Source: Chelatococcus asaccharovorans (lineage in GTDB: Bacteria > Pseudomonadota > Alphaproteobacteria > Rhizobiales > Beijerinckiaceae). Taken from it: a stretch of DNA of 64,000 bases. The notes under the pieces were generated by a model, which worked only from the letters and a program-made list of their open reading frames with translations, had not been told where the DNA came from and made no database searches. Position 1 is the first letter of the stretch; each line of letters starts with the position of its first letter. Both the position numbers and the translations under genes were made by a program. The stretch spans positions 1 to 64,000 of the forward strand of contig NZ_QJJK01000003.1 in assembly GCF_003201475.1 (NCBI RefSeq). The letters are read 5' to 3'. Positions 26,163 through 34,969 of the stretch are shown here, piece by piece.

Positions 26163-27104
26163 TCAGCCGGCCATCTTCGCCTTCCGCATCAACAGCGCCT
26201 CGCGCTGGGCGCGGACTTCGGCATAACGCGGGTGCCGCGGATCGCCGAAAGCCTTCATGAAGTCGCTATCGGCAGCCTGCCGGTCGAGCTCGGCTTGCAC
26301 CTGACTGGCCGACATCGCCGCGCTGCCGCCGCCGGCGGTGCTGACGAGGCGGTCCTCGCCAAGCATTTCCCCGAGCTTGTGGAAAAGCTGCATCATACGC
26401 GGCGCACCGATCATCGCTTCGAGCTCGGCGCCGTCGTCGAGGCCAATCCCGAGATGCCGCGCCGCACGCTGGGCAAGATCGGTGTTGCGCGCGTAGTCAG
26501 CGCCCCAATCCTTCTTGAGCGCGGCCGCGAGATCCGCATTGGCCTTCGCGCCATTGGCATCCACAGCGTCGATCGCGTGCGCAGCATAGCCCACGACGGC
26601 ATCGAGCATGGCCTGCGCCGCCGGCAATGGCACACGGGCCGTGTGAGCCGCATCGACCAAAGCTTTTTCAAAACCGGCATCATAGAGGAAGCTGTCGGGA
26701 ACGCGCGGCTTCTTGAGGCTGTAGTCGTTGCGATCCGCCTTCCAGCCGAGTTCCGCCCAGCCTTCCCACTCTGCCATGCGCGTCGGATCCGGCTTTGCCA
26801 GGATATTCCGTTCCCGCACCATCCTATCGGCCTGCATATGGGCATTGACGGCAGCGGCTAGGTCCGTGAACCCCTTGCCGGCCAGGAATGTCCGTTGCTC
26901 ATCCGAGAAGCCCGGCGCGGTATCGTACCAGGCGCCTGGCGGCGTGGCGCCATCGCCACCCGCTGGCGAGCCGCCGGCGGCCGGTTGCACCCCCGCAGCG
27001 CCGGCGCCCCCCTCCGCCGCCAGCACCATGCGCGGGCCGATCGGATTGGCGAACAGGAAGGCGGCGGACGCTGCGGGCGCGAGGGACTGCTTGAGATCGG
27101 TCAT
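26163..27104 (-). CDS. Capsid scaffold-like protein
   Basis: A 313-residue protein upstream of capsid and downstream of the portal, in the scaffold position. The N-terminal part is Ala/Gly/Pro-rich and probably disordered (GGAGAAGVQPAAGGSPAGGD). The middle has helices and TFLAGKGFTDLAAAVNAHMQ, and the end is a basic helix (YAEVRAQREALLMRKAKMAG), the usual capsid-contact tail of scaffolds. The ATG at 27104 overlaps the previous stop (ATGA) and has AGGAG upstream; the longer frame before it is spurious. Confidence 0.65.
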   Translation of the reverse strand: MTDLKQSLAPAASAAFLFANPIGPRMVLAAEGGAGAAGVQPAAGGSPAGGDGATPPGAWYDTAPGFSDEQRTFLAGKGFTDLAAAVNAHMQADRMVRERNILAKPDPTRMAEWEGWAELGWKADRNDYSLKKPRVPDSFLYDAGFEKALVDAAHTARVPLPAAQAMLDAVVGYAAHAIDAVDANGAKANADLAAALKKDWGADYARNTDLAQRAARHLGIGLDDGAELEAMIGAPRMMQLFHKLGEMLGEDRLVSTAGGGSAAMSASQVQAELDRQAADSDFMKAFGDPRHPRYAEVRAQREALLMRKAKMAG

Positions 27105-27385
27105 CGGGAATTCTCCTGTTTCAGGGGCTCGAAACACAGACGCTGCAAGGTTGCGGGATCGGTGCCGGCGATCCGCATGGTTTCCAAGGCAAGCTGGCGT
27201 CGCCCCTCCGCGATGCCGGCGGCATAGAGATCTTTCGCCGGCGGTAGCGGCGCGAAGACGGAACCCCGAAGGGCCAAATCCGCCATGAAGTGGCGCAACT
27301 CCGCCACCTTGGCGTAATCGGAGAGCACGGCGGCGCGGTGGCCGTCGTTGCGCCAGGCGGTGCGAAACCAGCCGATCAGGTTCAT
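27101..27385 (-). CDS. Small phage head-module protein, unknown function
   Basis: A 94-residue helical protein between the portal and scaffold genes, overlapping both by ATGA. It contains AVLSDYAKVAELRHFMADLA and LYAAGIAEGRRQLALETMRI. No catalytic motif or known family is recognised. Translational coupling on both sides indicates a real gene. Confidence 0.6.
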   Translation of the reverse strand: MNLIGWFRTAWRNDGHRAAVLSDYAKVAELRHFMADLALRGSVFAPLPPAKDLYAAGIAEGRRQLALETMRIAGTDPATLQRLCFEPLKQENSR

Positions 27386-28998
27386 GGCTGCACCCGATCA
27401 GCCGCCAGCGTCTGGGCCTGAGCCGCATGCGCCGCCTCGGACTGGATGGCAACCGACTGCTCTTGCTGGTCAAGCTCGGTTTGCTGGGCGGCAAGCGCTG
27501 CCCGCTGTTTGCGGATCTTCTCGACCTCGCGGGGATCGCGCCGCACCGCCGGCGGCGGGCCGAAGGCGTCGTGCAGCACGCTCACGACGGCGTCACCGTC
27601 GATATTGTCGAGCACGCCGCTATCGCCGGTGGTCTGCGCCACCTGTCCCACAGCGCCGATCCAGCTCAGCACCGCCCGGCCCGTCGCCGCCTGCTGCATC
27701 TTGGCGAGCGGCGAGACATATTCGACCTCGATGGCATGGCCTTCGAGCTCCGGCGGCGGCGGCGGCAACTGTCCGGCGCGCTCCAGCATGCGATAACGCC
27801 GCGACAGGAAGGGCGACAAGCCTTGCCCCTGGATGCGGGCGAGGTTCGGCCCCATGAGCCGCAGCTTTTCCTCCTGGAAGCCGAGGAATTCGGTTGCAGT
27901 CATCTGCGGGCGGTTCATGAGCTGCATCAGCCCGAAGAAGAACGCCTCGCGGATCGCATCCCGCCGCTGCTGGGATTGCTCGCGCGACAGGCCAAGGTTC
28001 TGCGCGCGGTTGAGCGGGCGGGCCAATTCGCGCCCATCCTCGCTGACGGCGCCGTAGAGCACCGCATTCGGCACCACATCGGCGGCCGTGATGGTGCTTT
28101 CATCCGGCAAGAGCAGGGCCGGCTCAGCGGCATGCTGCGCCGCGACGATATGCGAGCGCTCCATTTCCTGGAGCATCGCGACGTCCGGCCGGGCCATATG
28201 GCCGGGACCGACCGGATAGACGCGACCCGGCCGGCGGTTCCACATCACGGCGTGATAAGGGAGTTGATAGTAACCACCCAGCCGCATGAAATTGCGCAAA
28301 TCGGGGCTCACATATGCCGACACCCACGGCATGCCGCGTGGTCCGAGCCGGCCTGCCTCGAATTCGGGATTGAGCGAAACGGCATGGATGAAAGTGTATT
28401 CGCTCTTGTCCTGGCAGCCCGAAGCGGGTTCGGCCAGGTCGGGAAACTCCCGCTTCGCCTTCACGCCCTTGAGCTTGAACTCGCGGTGCACGGTGTCGAT
28501 ATCGCCATCCATGTCGATATCGATGTAGGTCTCGCCGAGCGGCATGACGCGATCGAGGATACGACCCTTGCCGGGCACTTCCTCCTGATAGAGCGTGCCC
28601 ATGCCGAAGGCGCCGAGGTCGGCGAACCAGGCGGGCGCCTCGCTGTAGAAGTTCGAAACGCTCGGCGAGATCGAGGCATAGATGACATTGGCGACGCTGT
28701 AGAGCCAGTGTTTCACCGGCAGCCATTTCGCCAGGTCCTTGTCTTGCAGGCTCAGCTCGAACCAACGGTTGGCGGGATTGGTGAGCTGCCCGAAGATGCC
28801 GCCGGAGAAGCTTTCCAGCGCATAAAGCTGGGTGCTGTCATAGATATCGTCATAGGCGCTGGTCTTGCTGTTGCCCGAGAACATATCCTCCTGTTCGGGC
28901 CGCATGAGCTTGGCGATATCGCGCCACTGCGTTTCGGCCGGCTGACGCGCCGCCTTGAGCTCGCCGTGCCGATCGAGGATGTGATTGATGCCGAACAT
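27382..28998 (-). CDS. Portal (head-to-tail connecting) protein, T7 gp8-like
   Basis: A 538-residue protein of the bacteriophage head-to-tail connector family. Marks: QPAETQWRDIAKLMRPEQED near the N-terminus, YDSTQLYALESFSGGIFGQL, WFADLGAFGMGTLYQEE, PLGETYIDIDMDGDIDTVHR and LIRQ-like C-terminal repeats replaced by a Gln/Ala-rich helix (AALAAQQTELDQQEQ). Twelve copies would form the ring through which DNA is packed. ATG 28998 has AGGAGG upstream; the open frame continues farther upstream without meaning. Confidence 0.82.
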   Translation of the reverse strand: MFGINHILDRHGELKAARQPAETQWRDIAKLMRPEQEDMFSGNSKTSAYDDIYDSTQLYALESFSGGIFGQLTNPANRWFELSLQDKDLAKWLPVKHWLYSVANVIYASISPSVSNFYSEAPAWFADLGAFGMGTLYQEEVPGKGRILDRVMPLGETYIDIDMDGDIDTVHREFKLKGVKAKREFPDLAEPASGCQDKSEYTFIHAVSLNPEFEAGRLGPRGMPWVSAYVSPDLRNFMRLGGYYQLPYHAVMWNRRPGRVYPVGPGHMARPDVAMLQEMERSHIVAAQHAAEPALLLPDESTITAADVVPNAVLYGAVSEDGRELARPLNRAQNLGLSREQSQQRRDAIREAFFFGLMQLMNRPQMTATEFLGFQEEKLRLMGPNLARIQGQGLSPFLSRRYRMLERAGQLPPPPPELEGHAIEVEYVSPLAKMQQAATGRAVLSWIGAVGQVAQTTGDSGVLDNIDGDAVVSVLHDAFGPPPAVRRDPREVEKIRKQRAALAAQQTELDQQEQSVAIQSEAAHAAQAQTLAADRVQP

Positions 28999-29023
28999 TG
29001 CGGCCTCCTGACTGAAGGTGAGA

Positions 29024-29401
29024 TCAGGCGCCGAGCAGGGTTCGCGTGCCGACCGGCGCCGCGCCGAGATCGCCGCCGCCGCGCGACAGGATGGTTGAGG
29101 CAAGCCCCTTGGCGGACAGGGCCTTGCGGATCTTCTTTTCGGCCGCCTGGCGCGCGTCCTCGCTGTCGCCTGGCCCTTCGGCTGCCTTGAGGGCGGCTTC
29201 CTCAGCCTGTTGCTGGGCCTGCTGGGCCACGGCTGTTTGATCGGCAAGCTGGTCGGCGATGCGGTTTTGCGCGGCGGTGAGCTCTTGCGTCATCGCCTTG
29301 CGGTCGGCCTCCGCCGCCTGGGCTTCCAACTGCTGTTGAAACAGAAGGGCGCTTTGCTTGCGCTTCGAGCCGCCGCCAAAGATCTTGCTCAAAAAGGACA
29401 T
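29024..29401 (-). CDS. Small Gln/Ala-rich coiled-coil phage protein
   Basis: A 125-residue protein that begins MSFLSKIFGGGSKRKQ and then forms a long helix with many Gln, Ala and Glu residues (LLFQQQLEAQAAEADRKAMT, QAQQQAEEAALKAAEG). The C-terminus ends with LSRGGGDLGAAPVGTRTLLG. Proteins with this plan stand next to the portal in many short-tailed phages, and I infer a head-assembly or minor virion role. ATG 29401 has GGAGG upstream. Confidence 0.6.
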   Translation of the reverse strand: MSFLSKIFGGGSKRKQSALLFQQQLEAQAAEADRKAMTQELTAAQNRIADQLADQTAVAQQAQQQAEEAALKAAEGPGDSEDARQAAEKKIRKALSAKGLASTILSRGGGDLGAAPVGTRTLLGA

Positions 29402-29402
29402 G

Positions 29403-29897
29403 TCAGACCTCCGGGAATGTCCATGATGGATTGATCCACGCACACTGCACGTAAGCCTCGCCGTGCCGCCCCAAGGCCGGCGCGCGACCTTCCTCGGCAA
29501 AGCCGAGCCGCCGCAGCCAGCGCCGCGCGACAGTGTTGCCGTCCCACACGCGGCATTCGGCGCGGGCCACATGCGGGGCGAGAACGGCCGGCATGAAGAC
29601 GCGGCGGACCCATCGATGCGCGGGCCGCGCGATCGCATTCCATCGGGCCGTGGCGATCATCGACGCGGCAGCGGTCGTCGGCGTCATAAGATGGGCGCCG
29701 ACCAGGGCGACCGGCTCCCGGCCGGCATCGGCGAGCGCGAACAGGCCGAGCTTGCGCGGGCCGAGCATGAGGATGTCATCGACCAGCGCGTCAGGATCGT
29801 CGTTGAAGCGCACAGCCATGACTTCATGGCGATCGATCGGCCTGAGATTGCGACAGATGTGCTCGATATCGGCGACGGTGGCAGGGCGAATGAACAT
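29403..29897 (-). CDS. gp13-like internal virion / GNAT-fold phage protein
   Basis: A 164-residue protein with an acetyltransferase-like fold: IRPATVADIEHICRNLRPID at the N-terminus, KLGLFALADAGREPVALVGA in the middle and ARRWLRRLGFAEEG at the end. This is the plan of the T7 gp13/DUF2833 family of virion-assembly proteins, which have a GNAT fold but no known acetylation role. The Q/RxxGxG/A acetyl-CoA loop is not evident. Its ATG touches the terminase stop. Confidence 0.65.
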   Translation of the reverse strand: MFIRPATVADIEHICRNLRPIDRHEVMAVRFNDDPDALVDDILMLGPRKLGLFALADAGREPVALVGAHLMTPTTAAASMIATARWNAIARPAHRWVRRVFMPAVLAPHVARAECRVWDGNTVARRWLRRLGFAEEGRAPALGRHGEAYVQCAWINPSWTFPEV

Positions 29898-31426
29898 CAG
29901 GCTTGTCTCCGCAACGCGTTGTAGCGCCCTTGCGTCTTGCGCGAGGCCTCGCGCTTGCGGCGCTTCTCCGCTTCATGCTCGGACGTGCGGTGGCGCGCGG
30001 CCGACGAGCCGGACAGCGAGGCGCCATATTCCATTGCCTCGACCACATGGCTGTCGGGCGTCTTGACGATGCCGCCGCGCGCGTCGGTGCCTTTGATGCG
30101 GTGATAGTGGAACGTGCCGTTGAGGCCGCGCCGGATGGCGGAACAGCTGGGATCGAGCAGAAAGCCGGGCCTATCACCGACAAGCGCCCGCTCCATGGCT
30201 TCGCGCGCGCCGCGGTGGCGCCCCTCGGTATCTTCGTTGCGTACAGGGGGCTTGTGCACCTTGAGGCCGATCGCCTTGCCGAGACGCCCTGCCCAGGAGC
30301 CGCCCGTCGTGTCGTCGCCGGCGAAGGTGGCAGGGTCTGCGACCACGTAGAACTCGCAGCCGGCGAAGCGGCGCGAGGCCATCACCACGTTTACAGCGCG
30401 AGCGAGATCCAGCTCGTCGCCACGATCGAGCGCGATTTCTGCCGGAACCCGCAATTGCCCGTCCGGCATCTCCTGCAGGAAGGCGGCCGCAGGCGTATTA
30501 CCGCCGTCACAGCCAACAATGACCGGGATATCAGGGAAGACGGTCAGGGGCTCCAGCGCCACCATGCGGCTGTCGACAAACTTCGGATAAACGACGTCGG
30601 TGTCCCGGTTGAAGCCGGGCTCGTTGTCGATCTTGACGCGGATCCACCAGGGCCGATGCGCATTCGCTTCCGCCTGCTGATGGTAATATTGGCGGCCGAC
30701 CGCGGCGAGGTTTTCCGCCTCGGCATGACGGCCGCCGGGCTGGCGGAAGAGATGATAGCCGGCGGGCTTTTTCGGCGACCACCAGTCACGATAGACCCAC
30801 ACCAGCGGGCTTGGCGCGTTGCAGTCGCCGAAGATGCGGCCGTAGCGGATGCCCGGCCGATCAGGGAGCCCGAGTTCGCCACGGGTCGGATCGCGGCCGA
30901 CCGAGCGCGCGAGGTTGATGAACAGCGCTTCCGGCAGCTTGTCCATCTCGTTGAGGTAGGCGTCGGTATATTCCGTGCCGCCGAGGTCGTCGGGGTCGGC
31001 GTCCGCGCCGAAGGCCATGAAGCGGGCAATGAGCTGGATTTTGCCGAAAGCGTCCTCGAACTCGACGACATGTTCGGCCGCCCGCGGAAACGAACCGGTG
31101 AAGGTGCCAATGCCCTTGTCGGGGTCCAGCACCTTCCGCCAACTCTTGATGGTCGTTCCCCAAAGCTGCTGATAGGTTTCGCGCCAAACTGCCAGCACGT
31201 AGCGCCGCACGCCGCTCGAGATCATCGGCGGGGTCTGGATGGCCGAGCGCAGGGCGCGCTTGACGCAAGCTGTCGTCTTGCCCGATCCCACCGGCCCGTT
31301 GAGCAGATCCCGCGTGCCGTTCGACATGATGAAGGCATCGGACACCGCCCCGGCCGAGAGCAGGAGGCGGGCGCCATCAGGATAGCGCTTGAGGGCATCG
31401 TCGAGGGAGCCGAAGGTCACCGTCAT
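29897..31426 (-). CDS. Terminase large subunit
   Basis: A 509-residue packaging motor. The ATPase part has Walker A NGPVGSGKT (about residues 42-50) and a TEYTDAYLNEMDKL stretch that supplies the Walker B acidic residues. The C-terminal nuclease part has VIVGCDGGNTPAAAF and FYVVADPATF with acidic residues expected for the RNase H-like fold. I choose ATG 31426 (MTVTFGS) because it overlaps the stop of the preceding small frame by ATGA. Confidence 0.85.
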   Translation of the reverse strand: MTVTFGSLDDALKRYPDGARLLLSAGAVSDAFIMSNGTRDLLNGPVGSGKTTACVKRALRSAIQTPPMISSGVRRYVLAVWRETYQQLWGTTIKSWRKVLDPDKGIGTFTGSFPRAAEHVVEFEDAFGKIQLIARFMAFGADADPDDLGGTEYTDAYLNEMDKLPEALFINLARSVGRDPTRGELGLPDRPGIRYGRIFGDCNAPSPLVWVYRDWWSPKKPAGYHLFRQPGGRHAEAENLAAVGRQYYHQQAEANAHRPWWIRVKIDNEPGFNRDTDVVYPKFVDSRMVALEPLTVFPDIPVIVGCDGGNTPAAAFLQEMPDGQLRVPAEIALDRGDELDLARAVNVVMASRRFAGCEFYVVADPATFAGDDTTGGSWAGRLGKAIGLKVHKPPVRNEDTEGRHRGAREAMERALVGDRPGFLLDPSCSAIRRGLNGTFHYHRIKGTDARGGIVKTPDSHVVEAMEYGASLSGSSAARHRTSEHEAEKRRKREASRKTQGRYNALRRQA

Positions 31427-31734
31427 GCGTGCCCCCCGCGCCCGATATGCCCGAGCCCAAATCCCCGGCGCCCATGTCCCTCGGCCCCGGTTCCACACGG
31501 GCGAGTTTTTCGGCCGCCGTCTTCCCGGACAGGCCAGCCGCTGGAAAATATCGGCGAGGCTGTCTCTGAGAAATCGACCCGCGCCGCCTGGGGGGTACCC
31601 TCCCGGCGAGACCGGGGGGGTGGGATCCGCGCGTCGGTCGCGGCGCCCGCCATCCGCGCGGCGGCGGCGCTGGTGACGAAGGTGCGTTCAGTGACCGTGA
31701 CTAGACGCAATGGGCGCTGAAGGTGTTGAACCAT
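31423..31734 (-). CDS. Coupled small frame between terminase subunits, unknown function
   Basis: A 103-residue basic, Arg/Gly-rich frame (RPLRLVTVTERTFVTSAAAA and RIPPPRSRREGTPQAARVD). Its start overlaps the small-terminase stop and its stop overlaps the large-terminase start, each by ATGA. Two exact couplings are hard to explain unless ribosomes pass through it. The sequence itself is low in complexity and matches no family I know. An alternative is that it only links translation of the two terminase genes. Confidence 0.45.
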   Translation of the reverse strand: MVQHLQRPLRLVTVTERTFVTSAAAARMAGAATDARIPPPRSRREGTPQAARVDFSETASPIFSSGWPVREDGGRKTRPCGTGAEGHGRRGFGLGHIGRGGHA

Positions 31735-32327
31735 CACGGGTTTTCCTCAGGTGGCGACTGATCGAGCGGCGACTGCGCCGCATCGCCGTCGCTAAGCTCT
31801 TGATATTCCACATCCTCGAAGGCGCGCGCCCATGGCGGCGCGGAGCCGGTCGCGGCGCCGTTCACGGCCTGTCCGCCGACCATGAGCGCGACCATCGGCA
31901 CAGCCGCGCCTTGCGCGTCGGTCGGTGCCAGATGCGGCATGAAATAGCGGCCCAGGCGATCGGCAAGCGAGGCTTGCCGATCGAAGGCTTCGAGCCGCGA
32001 GCACTGGAGCCGCGCTGCCAGTTCCTCGACCGATAGCAGGAGCCAATCCATCATCCAGCGCTGGGGCAGGACGCCGCCGCGCATGAGCCATTCCCGGAGC
32101 TCGCGCGTTGAGCGATTGGCCGCGCCAGGCGGCCGCCCGCGCCCGCGTCGGGCCGCATGGTCTTCCGCCGCCTGCTCGACATCCATGCGGCGCCCGGCTG
32201 GCGCCTCGAAGAGCCCGAGCTGTTCATCGGGCGCCCGATCGGCCGCGACCGCGCCGGCGGCCTCGCTCACGGCCGCCGCGATCACGCCACGCTCGCCGCG
32301 CGCGCCGTCGTCGGCCGCGCCGCTCAC
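31734..32327 (-). CDS. Putative terminase small subunit
   Basis: A 197-residue protein at the head of the packaging and structural operon. The middle motif RRGRGRPPGAANRSTRELRE, a basic Gly/Pro segment followed by a helix, is common at the DNA-binding start of small terminases and related phage proteins. The start is a GTG with AGGGGG upstream. The first ~60 residues and the acidic tail (ELSDGDAAQSPLDQSPPEEN) look disordered. Assignment rests on position before the large subunit and on that motif. Confidence 0.55.
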   Translation of the reverse strand: MSGAADDGARGERGVIAAAVSEAAGAVAADRAPDEQLGLFEAPAGRRMDVEQAAEDHAARRGRGRPPGAANRSTRELREWLMRGGVLPQRWMMDWLLLSVEELAARLQCSRLEAFDRQASLADRLGRYFMPHLAPTDAQGAAVPMVALMVGGQAVNGAATGSAPPWARAFEDVEYQELSDGDAAQSPLDQSPPEENP

Positions 32328-32480
32328 GCCACACCCCCTAAAACATTGAATATACGGGAATATTTAATTCGATCGGCGCGAGGCGACGCACCCGAACAGG
32401 TCGCCAGCGCCCCTGATTGATTGAGACGGTGCCGCCACAATGCGCGGAATGGATCGAACCGAAGCCCTAATTTCGAGCGC
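32328..32480. other. Leader of the packaging/structural operon
   Basis: The AT-rich stretch 32338-32372 in front of the small-terminase start (TATATTC and TTAAATATTC on the minus strand) may hold the late promoter; no exact -35/-10 pair can be assigned. Confidence 0.35.
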
Positions 32481-32760
32481 TGCAACACTTTCCGAGCCGG
32501 ACCGGCAAAGTGTTGCAAGGGTGTTGCAAGGCTAATCCATTGATATTCAATAGATATATGTATTCTGCAACACTGCAACACCTGCAACACCCCGTGCGCT
32601 CGCGCGCGTGGGCGCGCGCATGCACGTGTACATGTGAAGGCCGATTGGAGGTGTTGCAGGTGTTGCAGTGTTGCAGATCGGAAATACATCAACCATTGCA
32701 ATGCCTTCCGCTTGCAACAACCCTGCAACAGTTTCGGCGTCCCGCCCCCGAAGTGTTGCG
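32481..32760. other. Putative prophage replication origin: 12 iterons in mirror symmetry
   Basis: Eleven perfect copies and one 6/7 copy of TGTTGCA (either strand) lie in 280 bases: starts at 32481, 32511, 32522, 32566, 32574, 32583, 32652, 32661, 32669, 32713, 32724 and 32754. Every left copy has a partner of opposite orientation at the exactly mirrored place around 32620.5. The inner six form a perfect inverted repeat. AT-rich DNA lies at 32531-32564. The array sits between the packaging operon and the helicase gene, where an origin bound by a replication initiator is expected. A partition site or a large operator is the alternative. Confidence 0.65.
32564..32677. repeat. Perfect 28-bp inverted repeat around an alternating purine-pyrimidine core
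   Basis: Arms 32564-32591 and 32650-32677 are perfectly complementary; each holds three TGTTGCA iterons spaced 8 and 9 bases apart. The 58-base spacer is dominated by CGCGCG, GCGCGC and ACGTGTACATGTG runs. The arms could form a cruciform. Confidence 0.9.
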
Positions 32761-32827
32761 AATTCCTGTTCGCGCAGCAAACAGGTACAGGAATCGCGAG
32801 CGTGAGGTGATTTGCGCCCATTGTCGA

Positions 32828-34846
32828 TTACCTTGTTTCGCCTTCATCCTGTCGCAGGAAGATCCTGACAGGGATGCTGACACCGCGCCCGCCGAGGCGC
32901 CGGGAGTTGACGCGCTGGGCGCCGGAAAGCCGTCGCATGGCCTGGCTCCAGCCTGACGTGGCCGCGCCCGGCGACGTGGCCCAAACTGAGCGGTCGAAGA
33001 GTTGGGCCAAGCCCGCATGCTGGTTCGGCAGCGTGACGGTCGCCGCATCCTTGAGGCCCTGGACGAACACCCCATGCGCCTCAAGGGCGCGGGCGCAGGC
33101 CACAGGGAGCTGCCCATCGACCTGCACAATGTCCGCCGCGCCGGCAACAAGTGTGCCGATCGTCATGCGCGTGCCGCCACGAAAGACGTCGAGCGGGATG
33201 GAGATCAACCAGTTGAGCATGGCCTCGGCGTTGCTGGGCTCTTCCTGCTGGTCGAGCATCTTGGCCTTGCCGCAGGCGGCCGCCAGCAAGGCGACCGTGT
33301 CGCTGTCGGCAGCCGCGTCGAAGAGCAGGACATCGGCCATGGCGAGTAGCGCGCCGAACTGGTCGCAGCCCCTGGCATCATGCCCGGTGAGCGCGAGGGC
33401 TTGGCGATAGACGTCGAGCGTCTCTTGCCATCGTCCCCAGCCATCCATGACACGCCTGCGCAGTTGCCGGCCGAGATGCAGGAGCTCGGCGCCGTCGATC
33501 CGTGGCGGCGTGATGCTTTTCAGCCGGCCGAGGCTCAGGATGGTGATACGCGTAAGATCGGCCGTGTTGAGCGGCGGCACGATGATCGAGGACAGGAGGA
33601 AGGTCGATCGTGCCTCGAAGCCTTTGAACTTGGCGTCGTTAGATCCGCGCAGGATCTTGCCGCCTGATGCCGATTGGCGCACCAGATCGACCATGTTTTT
33701 CATCTTGAGGCTGTTCGGATCTGCTTCCGCCTCATCGATCGCCGCCGCGCGCGAGGAATAGCCAACCGCCTGATAGATCCCGGCGGAGGTGGCATCCGAC
33801 GAGGCGACCAGAGCCGGCCCCATCAGGTACTGGATGACCTTCTGCAGCGTGGACTTGCCCGAGCCGGCATCGCCCGTGATCCACATCATCGGGCGCCAGT
33901 CGAGCGCCCCGCCGACCATGGCGCAACCCGCCCATCCCAGCAGGAGAACGGAGGGGACTGCCCAGGCCGCGCCGTTGATCTCGACCGTGGACACGTCGGC
34001 ATCGGCGAAGGCGTCTTGTTCCCAAGGCCATGCGTTGAACAGGTTGAGCAGCGTTGACGCGCTGGCCGGGGGCGCGGGCTCATCCGCCGGCCGCGGCAGC
34101 CGATCCTGGCCGGGATAGACATGCTCGCCGAGATAGCCAGGCTCACGCCATTCGCCACCGAAATACACCACATCGCCGGCATGCAGGACGAGCCCGCCGT
34201 CATCACCACGCCAGGCACCGACGCCGCGTAGGCGCTTGGCCGGGTCGAAAATGCCGATCTTGCCGCAGGCATCCATGAGGCTGTCGGCAGTGCGGTCGGC
34301 CTTCCAGCCCGTCTGCGTCTGGTTTTTTTCGTTGAACTTCGGCATGAACGCCCAAAGCCAGTCGTTGCGACCGGCGAAGAGGCCGCGCAGTTCATCCGCG
34401 CCGTGCTTGCGCAGCGCCACATATTCGCGCGATGGGTCCAGGTAGTGGAAATGCCCCCCGCTTTTGCCGAGCGGGATCACCGGACAGTCAGGCGGCAGTG
34501 CCTTGATGGGATGCTTGATGCGCGTCCATTTACGCTTTTCCTCGTCGCCGTCTTCATCATCGGGATCGACGACGGGCGGTTCGCCATCGTCACCATCTCC
34601 ACCATCTTCGGGTTCGGCTGGCGCCCGAAACAAGGCCTCGACTTCGTCGCGGCTCCAGCCATAGGTGGACCCGACTGACACCGCCATCTTGAAGCCACCG
34701 CGCTTGAAAGCGCGCCTGATCGATTGCCTGTCTTCCTCGCGTTGCGCCTCTTCAGCGCGCGCCGCGCGGGCGGCGGCATCCGCAGCGTCGAACGCCTCGG
34801 CAATCGGGGCGAGAAACGGCGCGATGGGTTGAGGCGGATCGCTCAC
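32828..34846 (-). CDS. Phage replicative helicase-like P-loop ATPase
   Basis: A 672-residue protein. Around residue 320 it has the Walker A motif GDAGSGKST, with TWITGDAG-like context (RPMMWITGDAGSGKSTLQKV), and downstream a conserved acidic/AIDEAEAD Walker B (AAAIDEAEADPNSLKMKNM). The plan resembles the helicase domain of phage primase-helicases, with an N-terminal part of unknown role that includes an acidic linker (EPEDGGDGDDGEPPVVD). It stands beside the iteron array and upstream of it in transcription, so it is the best candidate for the protein that loads there. A separate TOPRIM primase gene is nearby. Confidence 0.7.
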   Translation of the reverse strand: MSDPPQPIAPFLAPIAEAFDAADAAARAARAEEAQREEDRQSIRRAFKRGGFKMAVSVGSTYGWSRDEVEALFRAPAEPEDGGDGDDGEPPVVDPDDEDGDEEKRKWTRIKHPIKALPPDCPVIPLGKSGGHFHYLDPSREYVALRKHGADELRGLFAGRNDWLWAFMPKFNEKNQTQTGWKADRTADSLMDACGKIGIFDPAKRLRGVGAWRGDDGGLVLHAGDVVYFGGEWREPGYLGEHVYPGQDRLPRPADEPAPPASASTLLNLFNAWPWEQDAFADADVSTVEINGAAWAVPSVLLLGWAGCAMVGGALDWRPMMWITGDAGSGKSTLQKVIQYLMGPALVASSDATSAGIYQAVGYSSRAAAIDEAEADPNSLKMKNMVDLVRQSASGGKILRGSNDAKFKGFEARSTFLLSSIIVPPLNTADLTRITILSLGRLKSITPPRIDGAELLHLGRQLRRRVMDGWGRWQETLDVYRQALALTGHDARGCDQFGALLAMADVLLFDAAADSDTVALLAAACGKAKMLDQQEEPSNAEAMLNWLISIPLDVFRGGTRMTIGTLVAGAADIVQVDGQLPVACARALEAHGVFVQGLKDAATVTLPNQHAGLAQLFDRSVWATSPGAATSGWSQAMRRLSGAQRVNSRRLGGRGVSIPVRIFLRQDEGETR

Positions 34847-34969
34847 CGTGGCCCCTTTTCTGCGCCGGCAAAAAAAGTCGCAAGGCGTGCGAAACAGGAC
34901 TGGCCAAGTCCTGGCGTTGTGTTAACGTTTGCGGATTGCTTAATAATTTGATTGCCCGTGGGGGGAGCA

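Noticed and set aside
27427-31720. Long plus-strand frames (587 and 605 codons) opposite portal and terminase
   Set aside because: Antisense shadows of convincingly identified genes; no ribosome sites or recognisable domains.
32564-32677. Telomere-resolution site of a linear plasmid-phage
   Set aside because: The element is integrated at a tRNA with a tyrosine integrase, and no protelomerase is seen; the arms are separated by a 58-base core.
32481-32760. CRISPR array
   Set aside because: The repeated unit is seven bases, in both orientations, with no constant 25-35 base spacers and no cas genes.
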